Of a stretch of 37,692 bases of DNA, positions 24,865 to 33,793 are shown piece after piece. The stretch spans positions 1-37,692 of the forward strand of contig MPCW01000018.1 in the NCBI GenBank assembly GCA_001874325.1, given 5' to 3'. Within the stretch, counting starts at the first letter, position 1; every line of letters begins with the position of its first letter. Position numbers and translations under genes: made by a program. This DNA comes from Flavobacterium sp. MedPE-SWcel (GTDB lineage: Bacteria; Bacteroidota; Bacteroidia; Flavobacteriales; Flavobacteriaceae). The notes beneath the pieces were generated by a model, which was not told the DNA's origin, did not search any database, and saw only the letters and a program-made list of their open reading frames with translations.

Positions 24865-25989
24865 ATGTTTTTGAAGAATTTAACTCTATTAATACTTATA
24901 CTTGGATCACCATACATCTTTAGTCAAGACAAATCATATGATTCAATTAAAGAAGGCTTAAAGCAACCAGAAAATGTTACTATTTTATACTTAATAGATC
25001 AGAATTTGAATACTTTACCCCAAGAGGTTTTATTATTTAAAAATTTGAAAGAAATTATATTAGATGAAAATATCAATCTAAATCTGGAGCAAGTATTCTC
25101 TATTTTAGCGCAATTTCAACATTTAAAATCCCTTTCCCTAACTGATTGTAATCTTAATGACCTTTCTTCAAGTATACAACTTTTATCTGGCTTAGAAGAA
25201 TTAGACCTCTCAGGAAACAATATTACTTATTTTCCTGAGCCAATAAAAACTCTGAAAAACTTAAAAACTCTTGACTTTTTTAGTACAAAAATGAGTGAAT
25301 TACAGTTCAGTAATAACGACCTAGCAAATCTTGAATATATTAATTTATGTTATAATAATTTCGAAACTTTCCCAACTGATTTAGGAAACTTAAAAAGCTT
25401 GAAAACTATTCGAATTTGGGCGAATAATTTGTCTGTAATCCCTAATAATATTTCCAAATTAAAATATGTAGAGGAAATAAATTTAGAATTAAATAACATT
25501 AGTTTTTTTCCAAAAGAGTTTTCTCAACTTGAATCTCTACAAACCCTAAGCTTACAAGGTAACAAATTAGATGAAAACAGTATTAGTATACTATATGATA
25601 TAAAAAGGCTTGAAAAACTGAATTTAGGAGGAAATAGAATTAATCATTTATCTTCAAAAATTAAACAACTTACTAAGCTAAAATATCTAAACTTAAGCAA
25701 GAATCCGATTACAAATATTCCTATGGAGTTAAAAGAATTGGAACATCTTGAACAGCTAGGGCTAGGTGGTTTATCAAATATGAATTGGGAGAATACGTTT
25801 AGCATTTTATCCGAAGTCAAATCTTTAAAAAGAATAGGAATGTTCTCTATGAAAAAGAATAAAATGCCAAAAGGATTTAAAAAACTTCAACAAGTAGATA
25901 TATTTTGGTTAACATTCAATTCATTTAATAAAGAGGAGCAAAAACGAATAACTAAATTAACCCCTAACGCAACCATTACATTCAACTAA
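24865..25989 (+). CDS. Secreted leucine-rich-repeat protein
   Basis: A 374-residue protein with a signal peptide (1-21, ending IFSQ) and about 11-12 leucine-rich repeats from about residue 38 to 355, each of roughly 23 residues with the LxxLxLxxNxI/LxxFP pattern (LEELDLSGNNITYFP, LEYINLCYNNFETFP, LQTLSLQGNKLD, LKYLNLSKNPITNIP). The short tail lacks a recognisable type IX sorting domain or a lipobox, so the final location (periplasm or medium) is unclear. LRR proteins bind other proteins; no target is indicated. The gene is more A+T-rich than its neighbours, stands alone, and its stop overlaps the end of the convergent oxidoreductase gene by 4 nt, with no terminator between them. Confidence 0.85.
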   Translation: MFLKNLTLLILILGSPYIFSQDKSYDSIKEGLKQPENVTILYLIDQNLNTLPQEVLLFKNLKEIILDENINLNLEQVFSILAQFQHLKSLSLTDCNLNDLSSSIQLLSGLEELDLSGNNITYFPEPIKTLKNLKTLDFFSTKMSELQFSNNDLANLEYINLCYNNFETFPTDLGNLKSLKTIRIWANNLSVIPNNISKLKYVEEINLELNNISFFPKEFSQLESLQTLSLQGNKLDENSISILYDIKRLEKLNLGGNRINHLSSKIKQLTKLKYLNLSKNPITNIPMELKELEHLEQLGLGGLSNMNWENTFSILSEVKSLKRIGMFSMKKNKMPKGFKKLQQVDIFWLTFNSFNKEEQKRITKLTPNATITFN

Positions 25990-27095
25990 ACCAAATCAGC
26001 AAGCTCTGTACCTATACTACTACCTATAGCTACTCCCATACCACCCAACCGTACACCACAATACACATTGTTGCTTAACTGCTTTACTATAGGTTTCTTT
26101 TGAGCACCTACTCCCATAATACCACTCCAACGGTGTGCAATGACAACGTCTTGATTAGGTAATATTACTTCTTTAAGTAATTTTTCAAGATGGTTTTGTA
26201 TCTGGTCAGTTTGTGCTAATTCAGTTGTTGTTTCACCTTCAAAGTTGAGGTTACGCCCACCTCCAAACAATATTCTATCCTCATAATTACGGAAGTAATA
26301 ATATCCTCCATCCATATGGAATGTCCCTTTAATATCTAAGTTCGGTATTGGTTCTGTTATAAGTACTTGTGCTCTGGCTGGTTTTACTGCTTGATTAGTC
26401 ACTTTACTTGCAAAACCATTAGTCGCAAAAAGTAACTTTTTAGTCCTAAAACTATAATCATTCACAACCACCTTAACACCATCAATACTCTCATGGTAAT
26501 CAGAAACGGTTTGACTGTTTAATATTGATATGTTTTGAGTAGCAGCTTCTTTTAATAACGCTTGCATCATGTTACCCGTATCAATCTGTCCTTCAAAAGG
26601 ATTAAAGATGAGGTGTTCATTTATTCCATTAAAACCAAAACGATTAACTGCTTTAGCAAACACATCACCCGAGAACTGTGGTCGAAGAATACCGTTTATA
26701 ACAGGAAGCTTGTTTAAACAATTTTCATAAGCTAAATCGCCTTTTAAAAAAAATTCATAACCCCCATAAGGTTTAAAATCTATAGTAGAGTCTCCTAAAC
26801 GTTTACGTAGTAATTGTAATCCATTCCAACGTTGCTTTATTAAATCTAAAACTTCCTGTTCGGTATGATTGTTTAAGTCATCTACGATTTCAGATAAGCT
26901 CCCAAAACAAGCGAAGCCAGCATTTTTAGTGCTAGCTCCTTGTGGCAGTACTCCTTTTTCGAGTACTAATATTTTACTGTTAGGAAATCGTTCGCGTAAA
27001 CGAAGTGCAGCATTAAGCCCCACTATTCCACTGCCCACTATAGTATAATCTACATTAGTAAACCAGTTTTTAATTTCCCACCAGCTTAGTTTCAT
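25986..27095 (-). CDS. FAD-dependent oxidoreductase (DAO family)
   Basis: A 369-residue flavoenzyme of the D-amino-acid/glycine oxidase-like (DAO) superfamily. The Rossmann FAD motif VGSGIVGLNAALRL with VLEKGVLPQGASTKNAG is at about 20-58, and the C-terminal FAD/substrate motifs DGGYYYFRNYEDRILFGGGR and GVRLGGMGVAIGSS follow. The YTIVGSGIVG start is preceded by 15 residues (MKLSWWEIKNWFTNV). No signal peptide, so cytoplasmic. Its ATG overlaps the DedA-like stop codon by 4 nt (ATGA), a strong sign of translational coupling. The amine or amino-acid substrate cannot be read from the sequence. Confidence 0.85.
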   Translation of the reverse strand: MKLSWWEIKNWFTNVDYTIVGSGIVGLNAALRLRERFPNSKILVLEKGVLPQGASTKNAGFACFGSLSEIVDDLNNHTEQEVLDLIKQRWNGLQLLRKRLGDSTIDFKPYGGYEFFLKGDLAYENCLNKLPVINGILRPQFSGDVFAKAVNRFGFNGINEHLIFNPFEGQIDTGNMMQALLKEAATQNISILNSQTVSDYHESIDGVKVVVNDYSFRTKKLLFATNGFASKVTNQAVKPARAQVLITEPIPNLDIKGTFHMDGGYYYFRNYEDRILFGGGRNLNFEGETTTELAQTDQIQNHLEKLLKEVILPNQDVVIAHRWSGIMGVGAQKKPIVKQLSNNVYCGVRLGGMGVAIGSSIGTELADLV

Positions 27096-27832
27096 CGTGG
27101 AAACATATTGGTATCGTCATCATCCTTATCTTCTGCTTCGTCTATAGCTTCTTGCTCTGTTACTTTTTTACCTTTTATAGCATTTAGTATCAGCGGCACA
27201 GTAGTTATTAATACTATAACTAATATAATAATCTCTATGTGTGCTTTAAGATCAATACCCATTGTTGTAAGGAAAAGCTCGTATAAATAATGTCCTGCAA
27301 ATATTATAGTTATAGCCCACATAAAAGAACTAAGAACATTATAGAACATAAACTTTTTCTTTTCCATTTTCACTACTCCTGCAATGATAGGTGCAAATGT
27401 TCTGATAATAGGTAAAAAACGAGCAAAAATAATTGCTCTACCACCATGCTTTTCAAAAAACTCATGTGATTGTATAAGATATTTTTTCTTAAACCAGAAT
27501 GTATCTTCTTTTCTATAAAGATAACTCCCACTTTTATAACCAAACCAGTACCCAAAAGTATTACCTAGTATACCACTAAGCGCTACCAGTATTGATAATA
27601 AAAATACATTTATAAAATCACCCTCAATAGGTATAAGGGTATTCATTAATTCGGTGCTATATATCCCTGCCAAAAACAAAAGGCTATCTCCTGGGAGGAA
27701 GAAACCTGCAAAAAGGCCTGTTTCGGCAAAAATTATAAATAGTACAACATATATTCCTATAGGAACTCCCCCAACCTCTAGTGTAATGTAGAACTCAGGA
27801 TTTATAAGCTGCATCAAGTCAAAATCACCCAT
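27092..27832 (-). CDS. DedA family membrane protein
   Basis: A 246-residue polytopic inner-membrane protein of the DedA/VTT family; members act as lipid (undecaprenyl phosphate or phosphatidylethanolamine) flippases or support membrane homeostasis. Hallmarks: FAETGLFAGFFLPGDSLLFLAG (about 35-56), GNTFGYWFGYKSG, and the re-entrant-loop motif FARFLPIIRTFAPIIAGVVKM (about 137-157), which holds the conserved Arg and Pro residues. It has four to six hydrophobic segments and an acidic cytoplasmic tail (DEAEDKDDDD). The downstream oxidoreductase gene overlaps it by 4 nt. The exact lipid is unknown. Confidence 0.9.
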   Translation of the reverse strand: MGDFDLMQLINPEFYITLEVGGVPIGIYVVLFIIFAETGLFAGFFLPGDSLLFLAGIYSTELMNTLIPIEGDFINVFLLSILVALSGILGNTFGYWFGYKSGSYLYRKEDTFWFKKKYLIQSHEFFEKHGGRAIIFARFLPIIRTFAPIIAGVVKMEKKKFMFYNVLSSFMWAITIIFAGHYLYELFLTTMGIDLKAHIEIIILVIVLITTVPLILNAIKGKKVTEQEAIDEAEDKDDDDTNMFPR

Positions 27833-28070
27833 CTGCTGTAATTAATTTATAAGTAAAACTGTAATTATTTTAAGTCTGTGAAATTACTTATATTTTTTTT
27901 AATGTTATAGCAACTGTATGCTTTATAATCACCTTTTATACAAAAGCTTTTTTTTTAACAAAAACCTTCTATAAACATCTAAATTTCGGCTATAATATTA
28001 TTTGTTTATCAAATTTAGTGTGTTAAAGAAATTTGTTACTTTTAGGCTATATTATTTTAATAACAAATCA

Positions 28071-29972
28071 ATGAAAAAATTAGTTTTTATAACCTTAACA
28101 CTCATGGGATTATCTGCGGTTGCACAAGAGCGAATGACACCAGAACTGCTTTGGAAATTAGGCCGCGTTAGTACTGTAGGAGTAAGTAAAGATGGAAAAG
28201 ACATTATTTATAGAGTTTCTACGCCAAACATGGCAGGGAATGAATTAAAATCTAAGCTTTACACTATCCCTATAAATGGAGGAAGGGCTAAAGAAATAAA
28301 AGACTACAAAGGGCTACTTAATGATAAAAATGTTTCGCCAAACGGTAAATACATCCTTACTCATAAAGAAGTAAAGACAGCGAAAGTTTATGGAAAAGAC
28401 CATTATCCTGAACTAGAAAAATCAACAGTACAGGTATATGATGCATTAGACTATCGTCATTGGGATACTTGGAATGATGGTACTAGTAACCATGTAGGGT
28501 ATTACCCTGTAAAGAATAAAAGTAATTTTATTGATATTATGAGGGGTGAGCCTTACGATTCTCCACAAAAACCTTTTGGCGGTGATGAGGATTACATATG
28601 GTCTCCTGATGGTAATTATATTATATATGTATCTAAGAAAAAAGCAGGTACAGACTATGCTACCAGTACTAATACTGACATATATGAGTACAACATTAAC
28701 AATAACGTTACTAAAAACCTTACCGAAAGTAACAAAGGATATGACACTCAGCCTGCTTTCTCTCCAAAAGGTGACTTATCATGGTTACAAATGAAGCGTG
28801 ATGGTTATGAAGCTGATAAAAATGATATTATTGTACGTCATAAAGGAACGGACATCAACCTTACAGCACAATGGGATGGTACTGTAGATAGTTTTACTTG
28901 GAGTGAAGACGGCAAAAAAGTTTATTTTTTAGCCGCTGTAGATGGTACTCGACAATTATTTCAAGTAAATTTCCCTGGGCTTACTAAAATCGCAGTAAGA
29001 GTAGAGCAAATTACAAGTGGAAATTTTGATGTTAATAGTATCATTACTTTCAAAAAAAATAAGATAATTGTAACTCGTGGCGATTTTAATCATGCTAGCG
29101 AAATATACAGTTACGACTTCAAAAAAGAAGACTGGACTCAAATAACTAAAGTTAATGACGATGTTTATTCTAGCATCGCTCTTAGTAACACCGAAAAACG
29201 TTTTGTTACTACTACCGATGGTAAGAAAATGTTAGTATGGGTTATATATCCACCTAACTTTGACCCAAACAAAAAATACCCTACGTTATTGTATTGTGAA
29301 GGTGGACCACAATCGGCACTTACACAATTCTATTCTTTCCGCTGGAATTTTCAAGTTATGGCAGCTAACGATTACATAATAGTAGCTCCAAACAGGCGTG
29401 GTATGCCAGGACATGGTGTAGCATGGAATGAAGCTATTAGTAGAAATTGGGGTGGACAGGTTATGGACGATTATCTATCGGCTATAGATAACGTAGCAAA
29501 AGAGCCTTATGTAGACAACGAACGTCTTGGGGCTGTTGGGGCTAGTTTTGGTGGTTATTCTGTTTTCTACTTAGCAGGTATACACAACAACCGATTTAAA
29601 ACATTTATCGCACACGACGGTGTTTTCAATTTAAAGAGTATGTATGGTACTACCGAAGAGGTATTCTTTACTAACTGGGATAATGGTGGAGCATATTGGG
29701 AAAAAAACAATAAATATGCACAGCAAACTTATGACAAGTTTAACCCTATAAACTATGTACAAAATTGGAATACGCCTATTTTAATATTTCAAGGAGATAA
29801 AGACTTCCGTGTACCAATAGGACAAGGGCAAGAAGCATTTCAGGCAGCACAATTATTAGGTGTTAAAAGTCGTTTTATAGTTTTCCCTGATGAGAATCAT
29901 TGGGTACTAAAACCACAAAACGGATTAGTATGGCAACGTGAATTTTTTAAATGGCTAAAAGAAACTTTATAG
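28071..29972 (+). CDS. Exported S9 family peptidase (DPP/acyl-peptidase type)
   Basis: A 633-residue exported serine peptidase read from ATG 28071, where a clear signal peptide starts (MKKLVFITLTLMG...AVAQ); the longer reading from 28002 adds 23 residues that spoil it. A beta-propeller domain with repeated WSPDG, FSPKG and WSEDGKK blades spans about 45-365, followed by an alpha/beta-hydrolase domain with YCEGGPQSAL, APNRRGMPGHG and the triad Ser492 (GASFGGYS), Asp578 (GDKDFRVP) and His610 (ENHWV). The subfamily is prolyl oligopeptidase S9B/S9C-like, probably releasing di- or tripeptides in the periplasm. Intergenic distances on both sides exceed 75 nt, so it is probably monocistronic. Confidence 0.93.
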   Translation: MKKLVFITLTLMGLSAVAQERMTPELLWKLGRVSTVGVSKDGKDIIYRVSTPNMAGNELKSKLYTIPINGGRAKEIKDYKGLLNDKNVSPNGKYILTHKEVKTAKVYGKDHYPELEKSTVQVYDALDYRHWDTWNDGTSNHVGYYPVKNKSNFIDIMRGEPYDSPQKPFGGDEDYIWSPDGNYIIYVSKKKAGTDYATSTNTDIYEYNINNNVTKNLTESNKGYDTQPAFSPKGDLSWLQMKRDGYEADKNDIIVRHKGTDINLTAQWDGTVDSFTWSEDGKKVYFLAAVDGTRQLFQVNFPGLTKIAVRVEQITSGNFDVNSIITFKKNKIIVTRGDFNHASEIYSYDFKKEDWTQITKVNDDVYSSIALSNTEKRFVTTTDGKKMLVWVIYPPNFDPNKKYPTLLYCEGGPQSALTQFYSFRWNFQVMAANDYIIVAPNRRGMPGHGVAWNEAISRNWGGQVMDDYLSAIDNVAKEPYVDNERLGAVGASFGGYSVFYLAGIHNNRFKTFIAHDGVFNLKSMYGTTEEVFFTNWDNGGAYWEKNNKYAQQTYDKFNPINYVQNWNTPILIFQGDKDFRVPIGQGQEAFQAAQLLGVKSRFIVFPDENHWVLKPQNGLVWQREFFKWLKETL

Positions 29973-30049
29973 AAACTTTACAAACGTATAACCTTTTATA
30001 AATTTTATTTATTTTAGCACTCTAAACTTAAACAAAAAATAAAACAATT

Positions 30050-31252
30050 ATGAATAAGTATTCATTCAGACCTTTTCTGGCTGCAACACTGCTTTTTGCA
30101 GGACTGCAAACAGTTACGGCTCAGGATTACCTAGTTAACTCTTTAAAAAACAACAAGAGTGAAAACAGTAAAGATTCTTTTATCTTTACTGATGTAATAA
30201 ACATTGAAAATACTCCTGTAAAAAGTCAAGGATCATCTGGTACTTGTTGGAGTTATGCTGCGAATTCTTTCCTAGAATCAGAAATGATCCGTATGGGTAA
30301 AGAGCCTGTAGAAATATCTCAAATATACACAGCACGTAATGCTTATATAGAAAAAGGTAAAAATTACGTAAAAATGCATGGTGCAATAACACTAGGTGAT
30401 GGTGGAGCATTACACGATGTTATCAATATGTACAAGAAGTATGGTGCATTACCTCAAACTGAGTACACAGGATTAAACTACGGTACTACAAGAAATCAGT
30501 TTGCCGAAATGGCTTCTATGAATAAGGGATTACTTGAAGCAGTAGTAAAAAACCCTAACGGAAAACTTACTCCAAACTGGGAGAAAGCTTATACATCTGT
30601 TATAGACACTTACCTTGGAGAAGTTCCTGAAAGCTTTACATATAAAGGTAAAAAGTATACTCCACACACTTTTGCTGATGAAGTTATAGGTATTAACCCT
30701 GACGATTATGTAGAAGTTTCTTCTCTTAAAGAGCATCCTTACTATAGTCAGTTTGTACTTATGGTTCCTGACAACTGGTCATTAGATCTTGTTTATAATG
30801 TAAAGATGAACGATCTTACTGATATTATAGACAATGCTATTAAAGACGGTTACACTGTAGGATGGGCTGGAGATGTTAGTGAAAAAGGATTTAGCTGGAA
30901 AAATGGTGTTGCTTATGTACTCTCTAAAGACTTTCGTAGTATGACTAAGAAAGAAAGAGAAAGCATCTTTAAAGGCCCACAAAAAGAGTTAGAAATAACT
31001 GAAGACATGCGTCAGGAAGCGTTTGATAACTATCAAACTACTGATGACCATGGTATGCATATAGTAGGCATTACTAAAGATCAAAATGGCAAAGAGTATT
31101 ATATTATAAAAAACTCATGGGGAGCTAGTAACGATTACAAAGGTTACCTATACATGAGTAAGAATTTTGTAAAATACAAAACTACTGCTATACTATTGCA
31201 CAAAGGCGGACTTCCTAAAAAGATCGCTAAGAAACTTAGCATCAAAAAATAA
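30050..31252 (+). CDS. Exported C1-family (bleomycin hydrolase / PepC-like) cysteine peptidase
   Basis: A 400-residue papain-like aminopeptidase with a signal peptide (1-25, ending TVTAQ), unlike the cytoplasmic PepC of Firmicutes. Catalytic residues: Gln60 and Cys66 in KSQGSSGTCWSYA, His in DDHGMHIVG (about 335-343) and Asn in IKNSWG (about 355). Between these lie the long helical insertions of the bleomycin hydrolase group. The C-terminus is Lys-rich (KKIAKKLSIKK) and lacks the terminal residues that make PepC an aminopeptidase, so endopeptidase activity cannot be excluded. A strong terminator follows 19 nt after the stop. Confidence 0.93.
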   Translation: MNKYSFRPFLAATLLFAGLQTVTAQDYLVNSLKNNKSENSKDSFIFTDVINIENTPVKSQGSSGTCWSYAANSFLESEMIRMGKEPVEISQIYTARNAYIEKGKNYVKMHGAITLGDGGALHDVINMYKKYGALPQTEYTGLNYGTTRNQFAEMASMNKGLLEAVVKNPNGKLTPNWEKAYTSVIDTYLGEVPESFTYKGKKYTPHTFADEVIGINPDDYVEVSSLKEHPYYSQFVLMVPDNWSLDLVYNVKMNDLTDIIDNAIKDGYTVGWAGDVSEKGFSWKNGVAYVLSKDFRSMTKKERESIFKGPQKELEITEDMRQEAFDNYQTTDDHGMHIVGITKDQNGKEYYIIKNSWGASNDYKGYLYMSKNFVKYKTTAILLHKGGLPKKIAKKLSIKK

Positions 31253-31271
31253 TCTATCTTTAAATAGAAAT

Positions 31272-31305
31272 AAAAAAAGCCGTGAGTTAAACCACGGCTT
31301 TTTTT
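31272..31305. terminator. Bidirectional terminator between convergent genes
   Basis: AAAAAAAGCCGTG (31272-31284) pairs with CACGGCTTTTTTT (31293-31305), 8-nt loop; A and T runs serve both strands. Confidence 0.93.
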
Positions 31306-31325
31306 ATTATATGATATTTTTCTAC

Positions 31326-31706
31326 TTATTTATTCTCGTAATAAGCTCTCAACTTTTTATAGTTTGATGATCTATTAGCTTTATAAATTTTATATTGAGT
31401 AGCATTAAGTACTGATTTTAATTTAGTATCTCTCCTGTCATTTAAAGCTCTCATTTTCTTTGCCATTTCTACTCTAGTACCGCCTTTTTCTTTTGCCGCT
31501 GTTGCACTCTTCAAAAAAGTTTTATTTACATGCAATACTTTTGTATACTGACTATCATTTAATGATAACTTCGCTTTCATTTGTGTTGTTACTGCTGCCG
31601 CACCTTCATCTATTTTACTTTCTTGAGCTACAACAGAGGTTGTAAACATTAGTAAAAGCATTAATGCACCTAATGTAACTTTCAATGTACTAGTAATTCT
31701 GTTCAT
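31326..31706 (-). CDS. Small secreted helical protein, Spy/CpxP-like in outline
   Basis: A 126-residue protein: signal peptide (1-28, ending SVVAQ), then an all-helical, Lys-rich mature part. Two LxxxQ-type motifs (LSLNDSQYTKVLHVN and LNATQYKIYKA) recall the LTxxQ repeats of Spy/CpxP periplasmic chaperones, and their spacing (about 50 residues) is similar. No Cys, so no disulfides. It stands alone between a bidirectional terminator and its own -7 element (31752-31759). Similar small proteins are frequent in Flavobacteriia; a stress or chaperone role is inference only. Confidence 0.75.
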   Translation of the reverse strand: MNRITSTLKVTLGALMLLLMFTTSVVAQESKIDEGAAAVTTQMKAKLSLNDSQYTKVLHVNKTFLKSATAAKEKGGTRVEMAKKMRALNDRRDTKLKSVLNATQYKIYKANRSSNYKKLRAYYENK

Positions 31707-31751
31707 TTATTATTAGAATTTTATTGGTTATAATATAGCAAACGCCATACA

Positions 31752-31759
31752 CAAAAATA
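31752..31759 (-). promoter_or_regulatory. -7 promoter element TATTTTTG of the small secreted protein
   Basis: Exact TAnnTTTG match on the minus strand with a TTG 22 nt upstream (31782-31784), slightly beyond the usual spacing. The leader would be about 38 nt. Confidence 0.5.
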
Positions 31760-31795
31760 TAGTATAATTTCAATATCAGAGCAATAAGTGGTAAT

Positions 31796-31828
31796 AAAAA
31801 AGCCCTTACAAATTGTAAGGGCTTTTTT
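31796..31828 (-). terminator. Terminator after accC
   Basis: A 15-bp stem, AAAAAAGCCCTTACA (31796-31810) with 31814-31828, 3-nt loop, directly after the accC stop; the A run gives the T tract on the minus strand. Confidence 0.93.
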
Positions 31829-31829
31829 A

Positions 31830-33176
31830 TTATGCTCTTTCTTTCATTTCGAAAGATTCCATGAATTTCGTTGTATAATTACCATCTACATAATCCTGTT
31901 CATCCATTAGTTGTCTGTGGAAAGGTATTGTTGTTTTAATACCTTCAATAACAAACTCATCTAATGCACGTCGCATTTTACTTATAGCTTCTTCTCTTGT
32001 TTGAGCTGTTGTTATAAGTTTAGCAATCATAGAATCATAGTTTGGCGGAATAGTATATCCTGAATACACGTGTGTATCAAGTCGTACTCCGTGACCACCT
32101 GGCATATGTAATGTTGTAATTTTACCTGGCGATGGTCTAAAATCGTTATAAGGGTCTTCAGCATTAATACGACATTCTATAGAGTGCATTTGTGGTAAGT
32201 AATTTTTACCAGAAATTTTCACTCCTGCCGCTACTAATATTTGCTCACGTATAAGATCATAATCTATTACTTGTTCAGTAATAGGGTGCTCTACCTGTAT
32301 ACGAGTATTCATTTCCATGAAATAAAAGTTTCTATGCTTATCTACAAGAAACTCAACAGTACCTGCTCCTTCATATTTAATGAATTCAGCAGCTCTAACA
32401 GCAGCTTCACCCATATCTTCACGAAGTTTATCTGTCATGAATGGAGAAGGTGTCTCCTCTGTAAGTTTCTGGTGACGTCTTTGTACAGAACAGTCACGCT
32501 CAGAAAGGTGACATGCTTTACCGAAAGAATCTCCAACAATTTGTATTTCAATATGGCGTGGCTCTTCAATAAGCTTTTCCATATACATACCGTCATTACC
32601 AAAAGAGGCTGCAGCTTCTTGTCTAGCACTATCCCATGCTTTTTTAAGCTCGCCTTCTTCCCATACAGCACGCATACCTTTACCACCACCACCGGCAGTA
32701 GCTTTAAGCATTACTGGATAACCAAACTCTTTTGCAAGTTTTTCTGTCTGTTCATACGATTCAAGTAATCCGTCAGAACCTGGTACACATGGTACACCTG
32801 CTGCTTTCATGGTAGCTTTAGCCGAAGCCTTATCTCCCATTTTATCAATCATATCAGGAGAAGCCCCAATAAATTTAATATTATGTTCTTGACATATTTT
32901 AGAGAATTTAGCATTCTCTGAAAGGAAACCATATCCTGGGTGGATAGCATCTGCATTAGTAATTTCTGCTGCTGCAATAATATTAGATATCTTAAGGTAA
33001 GATAAATTACTTGGTGCAGGCCCTATACATACTGCCTCATCAGCAAATCGTACGTGTAAGCTTTCAGCATCAGCTGTAGAATATACTGCAACTGTTTTAA
33101 TGCCCATTTCTTTACAAGTTCTTATTACACGTAGTGCAATCTCTCCCCTGTTTGCTATTAATATCTTTTTTAACAT
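31830..33176 (-). CDS. accC: Acetyl-CoA carboxylase, biotin carboxylase subunit
   Basis: ATP-dependent carboxylation of biotin on AccB, the first half-reaction of malonyl-CoA synthesis, in the cytoplasm. It has 448 residues, the family size. Motifs: [19 protein letters not shown] at the N-terminus, [10 protein letters not shown], the ATP-grasp glycine loop [31 protein letters not shown] and [14 protein letters not shown]. It is the last gene of the yceD-rpmF-fabH-accB-accC series, 89 nt after accB, with an AAATTTT heptamer repeat in the gap. Confidence 0.97.
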   Translation of the reverse strand: MLKKILIANRGEIALRVIRTCKEMGIKTVAVYSTADAESLHVRFADEAVCIGPAPSNLSYLKISNIIAAAEITNADAIHPGYGFLSENAKFSKICQEHNIKFIGASPDMIDKMGDKASAKATMKAAGVPCVPGSDGLLESYEQTEKLAKEFGYPVMLKATAGGGGKGMRAVWEEGELKKAWDSARQEAAASFGNDGMYMEKLIEEPRHIEIQIVGDSFGKACHLSERDCSVQRRHQKLTEETPSPFMTDKLREDMGEAAVRAAEFIKYEGAGTVEFLVDKHRNFYFMEMNTRIQVEHPITEQVIDYDLIREQILVAAGVKISGKNYLPQMHSIECRINAEDPYNDFRPSPGKITTLHMPGGHGVRLDTHVYSGYTIPPNYDSMIAKLITTAQTREEAISKMRRALDEFVIEGIKTTIPFHRQLMDEQDYVDGNYTTKFMESFEMKERA

Positions 33177-33183
33177 CTTTACG

Positions 33184-33215
33184 AAATTTTAAATTTTAAA
33201 TTTTAAATTTTAAAT
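33184..33215. repeat. Heptamer tandem repeat (AAATTTT x 4.6)
   Basis: Four complete AAATTTT units plus AAAT, a perfect short tandem repeat in the accB-accC gap, starting 8 nt upstream of the accC start codon. Each unit boundary is palindromic, so the run can also fold. Copy-number change would alter the distance between the two genes. Confidence 0.95.
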
Positions 33216-33265
33216 CACTTCATAACAATACACTTGTTAGTAATGACTTAGTCTTTAAAATTCCC

Positions 33266-33766
33266 TTATGATGGATCTACTAAGAATAATGGCTGATCGA
33301 ACTCTACTGGTGACGAATCGTCAACTAAAACTTTTACAATTTTACCAGAAACTTCTGATTCGATTTCATTAAATAACTTCATCGCTTCGATAACACAAAC
33401 TACATCTCCTGCAGAGATAGTACTTCCTACTTCTACAAAAGGAGCTTTATCTGGTGATGGTTTTCTATATAATGTACCTATTATTGGCGACTTAACTGTA
33501 ATGTATTTATCATTCTCGTCAGCTGCTGGTGCTGCTGCTGCTGGTGCAGGAGTTGCTGCTACTGGTGCAACAGGAGCTGGTGCTGCTGGTTGTTGCGGAA
33601 GTGCTTGTCCTACTGGAAGGTGCTGTACATAAGTAGTAGTTTCAGGAGCATCGTTCTCTGTAGTAGTTTTTATGGTGATCTTTACATCATCCATTTCTAA
33701 CTTTACCTCGGTAGCTCCAGACTTAGCTACAAACTTAATTAGGTTTTGAATTTCTCTGATATCCAT
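33266..33766 (-). CDS. accB: Acetyl-CoA carboxylase, biotin carboxyl carrier protein
   Basis: Carries biotin between AccC and the carboxyltransferase. It has 166 residues: a helical N-terminal domain (1-35), a flexible Ala/Pro linker (about 50-82, PAAPAPVAPVAATPAPAAAAP-like), and the C-terminal biotinyl domain with Lys130 in VIEAMKLFNEIE. The architecture is standard. It begins 27 nt after fabH. Confidence 0.97.
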   Translation of the reverse strand: MDIREIQNLIKFVAKSGATEVKLEMDDVKITIKTTTENDAPETTTYVQHLPVGQALPQQPAAPAPVAPVAATPAPAAAAPAADENDKYITVKSPIIGTLYRKPSPDKAPFVEVGSTISAGDVVCVIEAMKLFNEIESEVSGKIVKVLVDDSSPVEFDQPLFLVDPS

Positions 33767-33793
33767 AATTTTCCGAATTTGGTTTAGTTTGTT

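Noticed and set aside
32241..32768. 175-codon plus-strand frame inside accC
   Set aside because: Lies wholly antisense to conserved biotin carboxylase motifs.
33184..33215. Heptamer repeat as a terminator between accB and accC
   Set aside because: No G+C stem; accC has its own strong terminator downstream and the two genes are a conserved pair.
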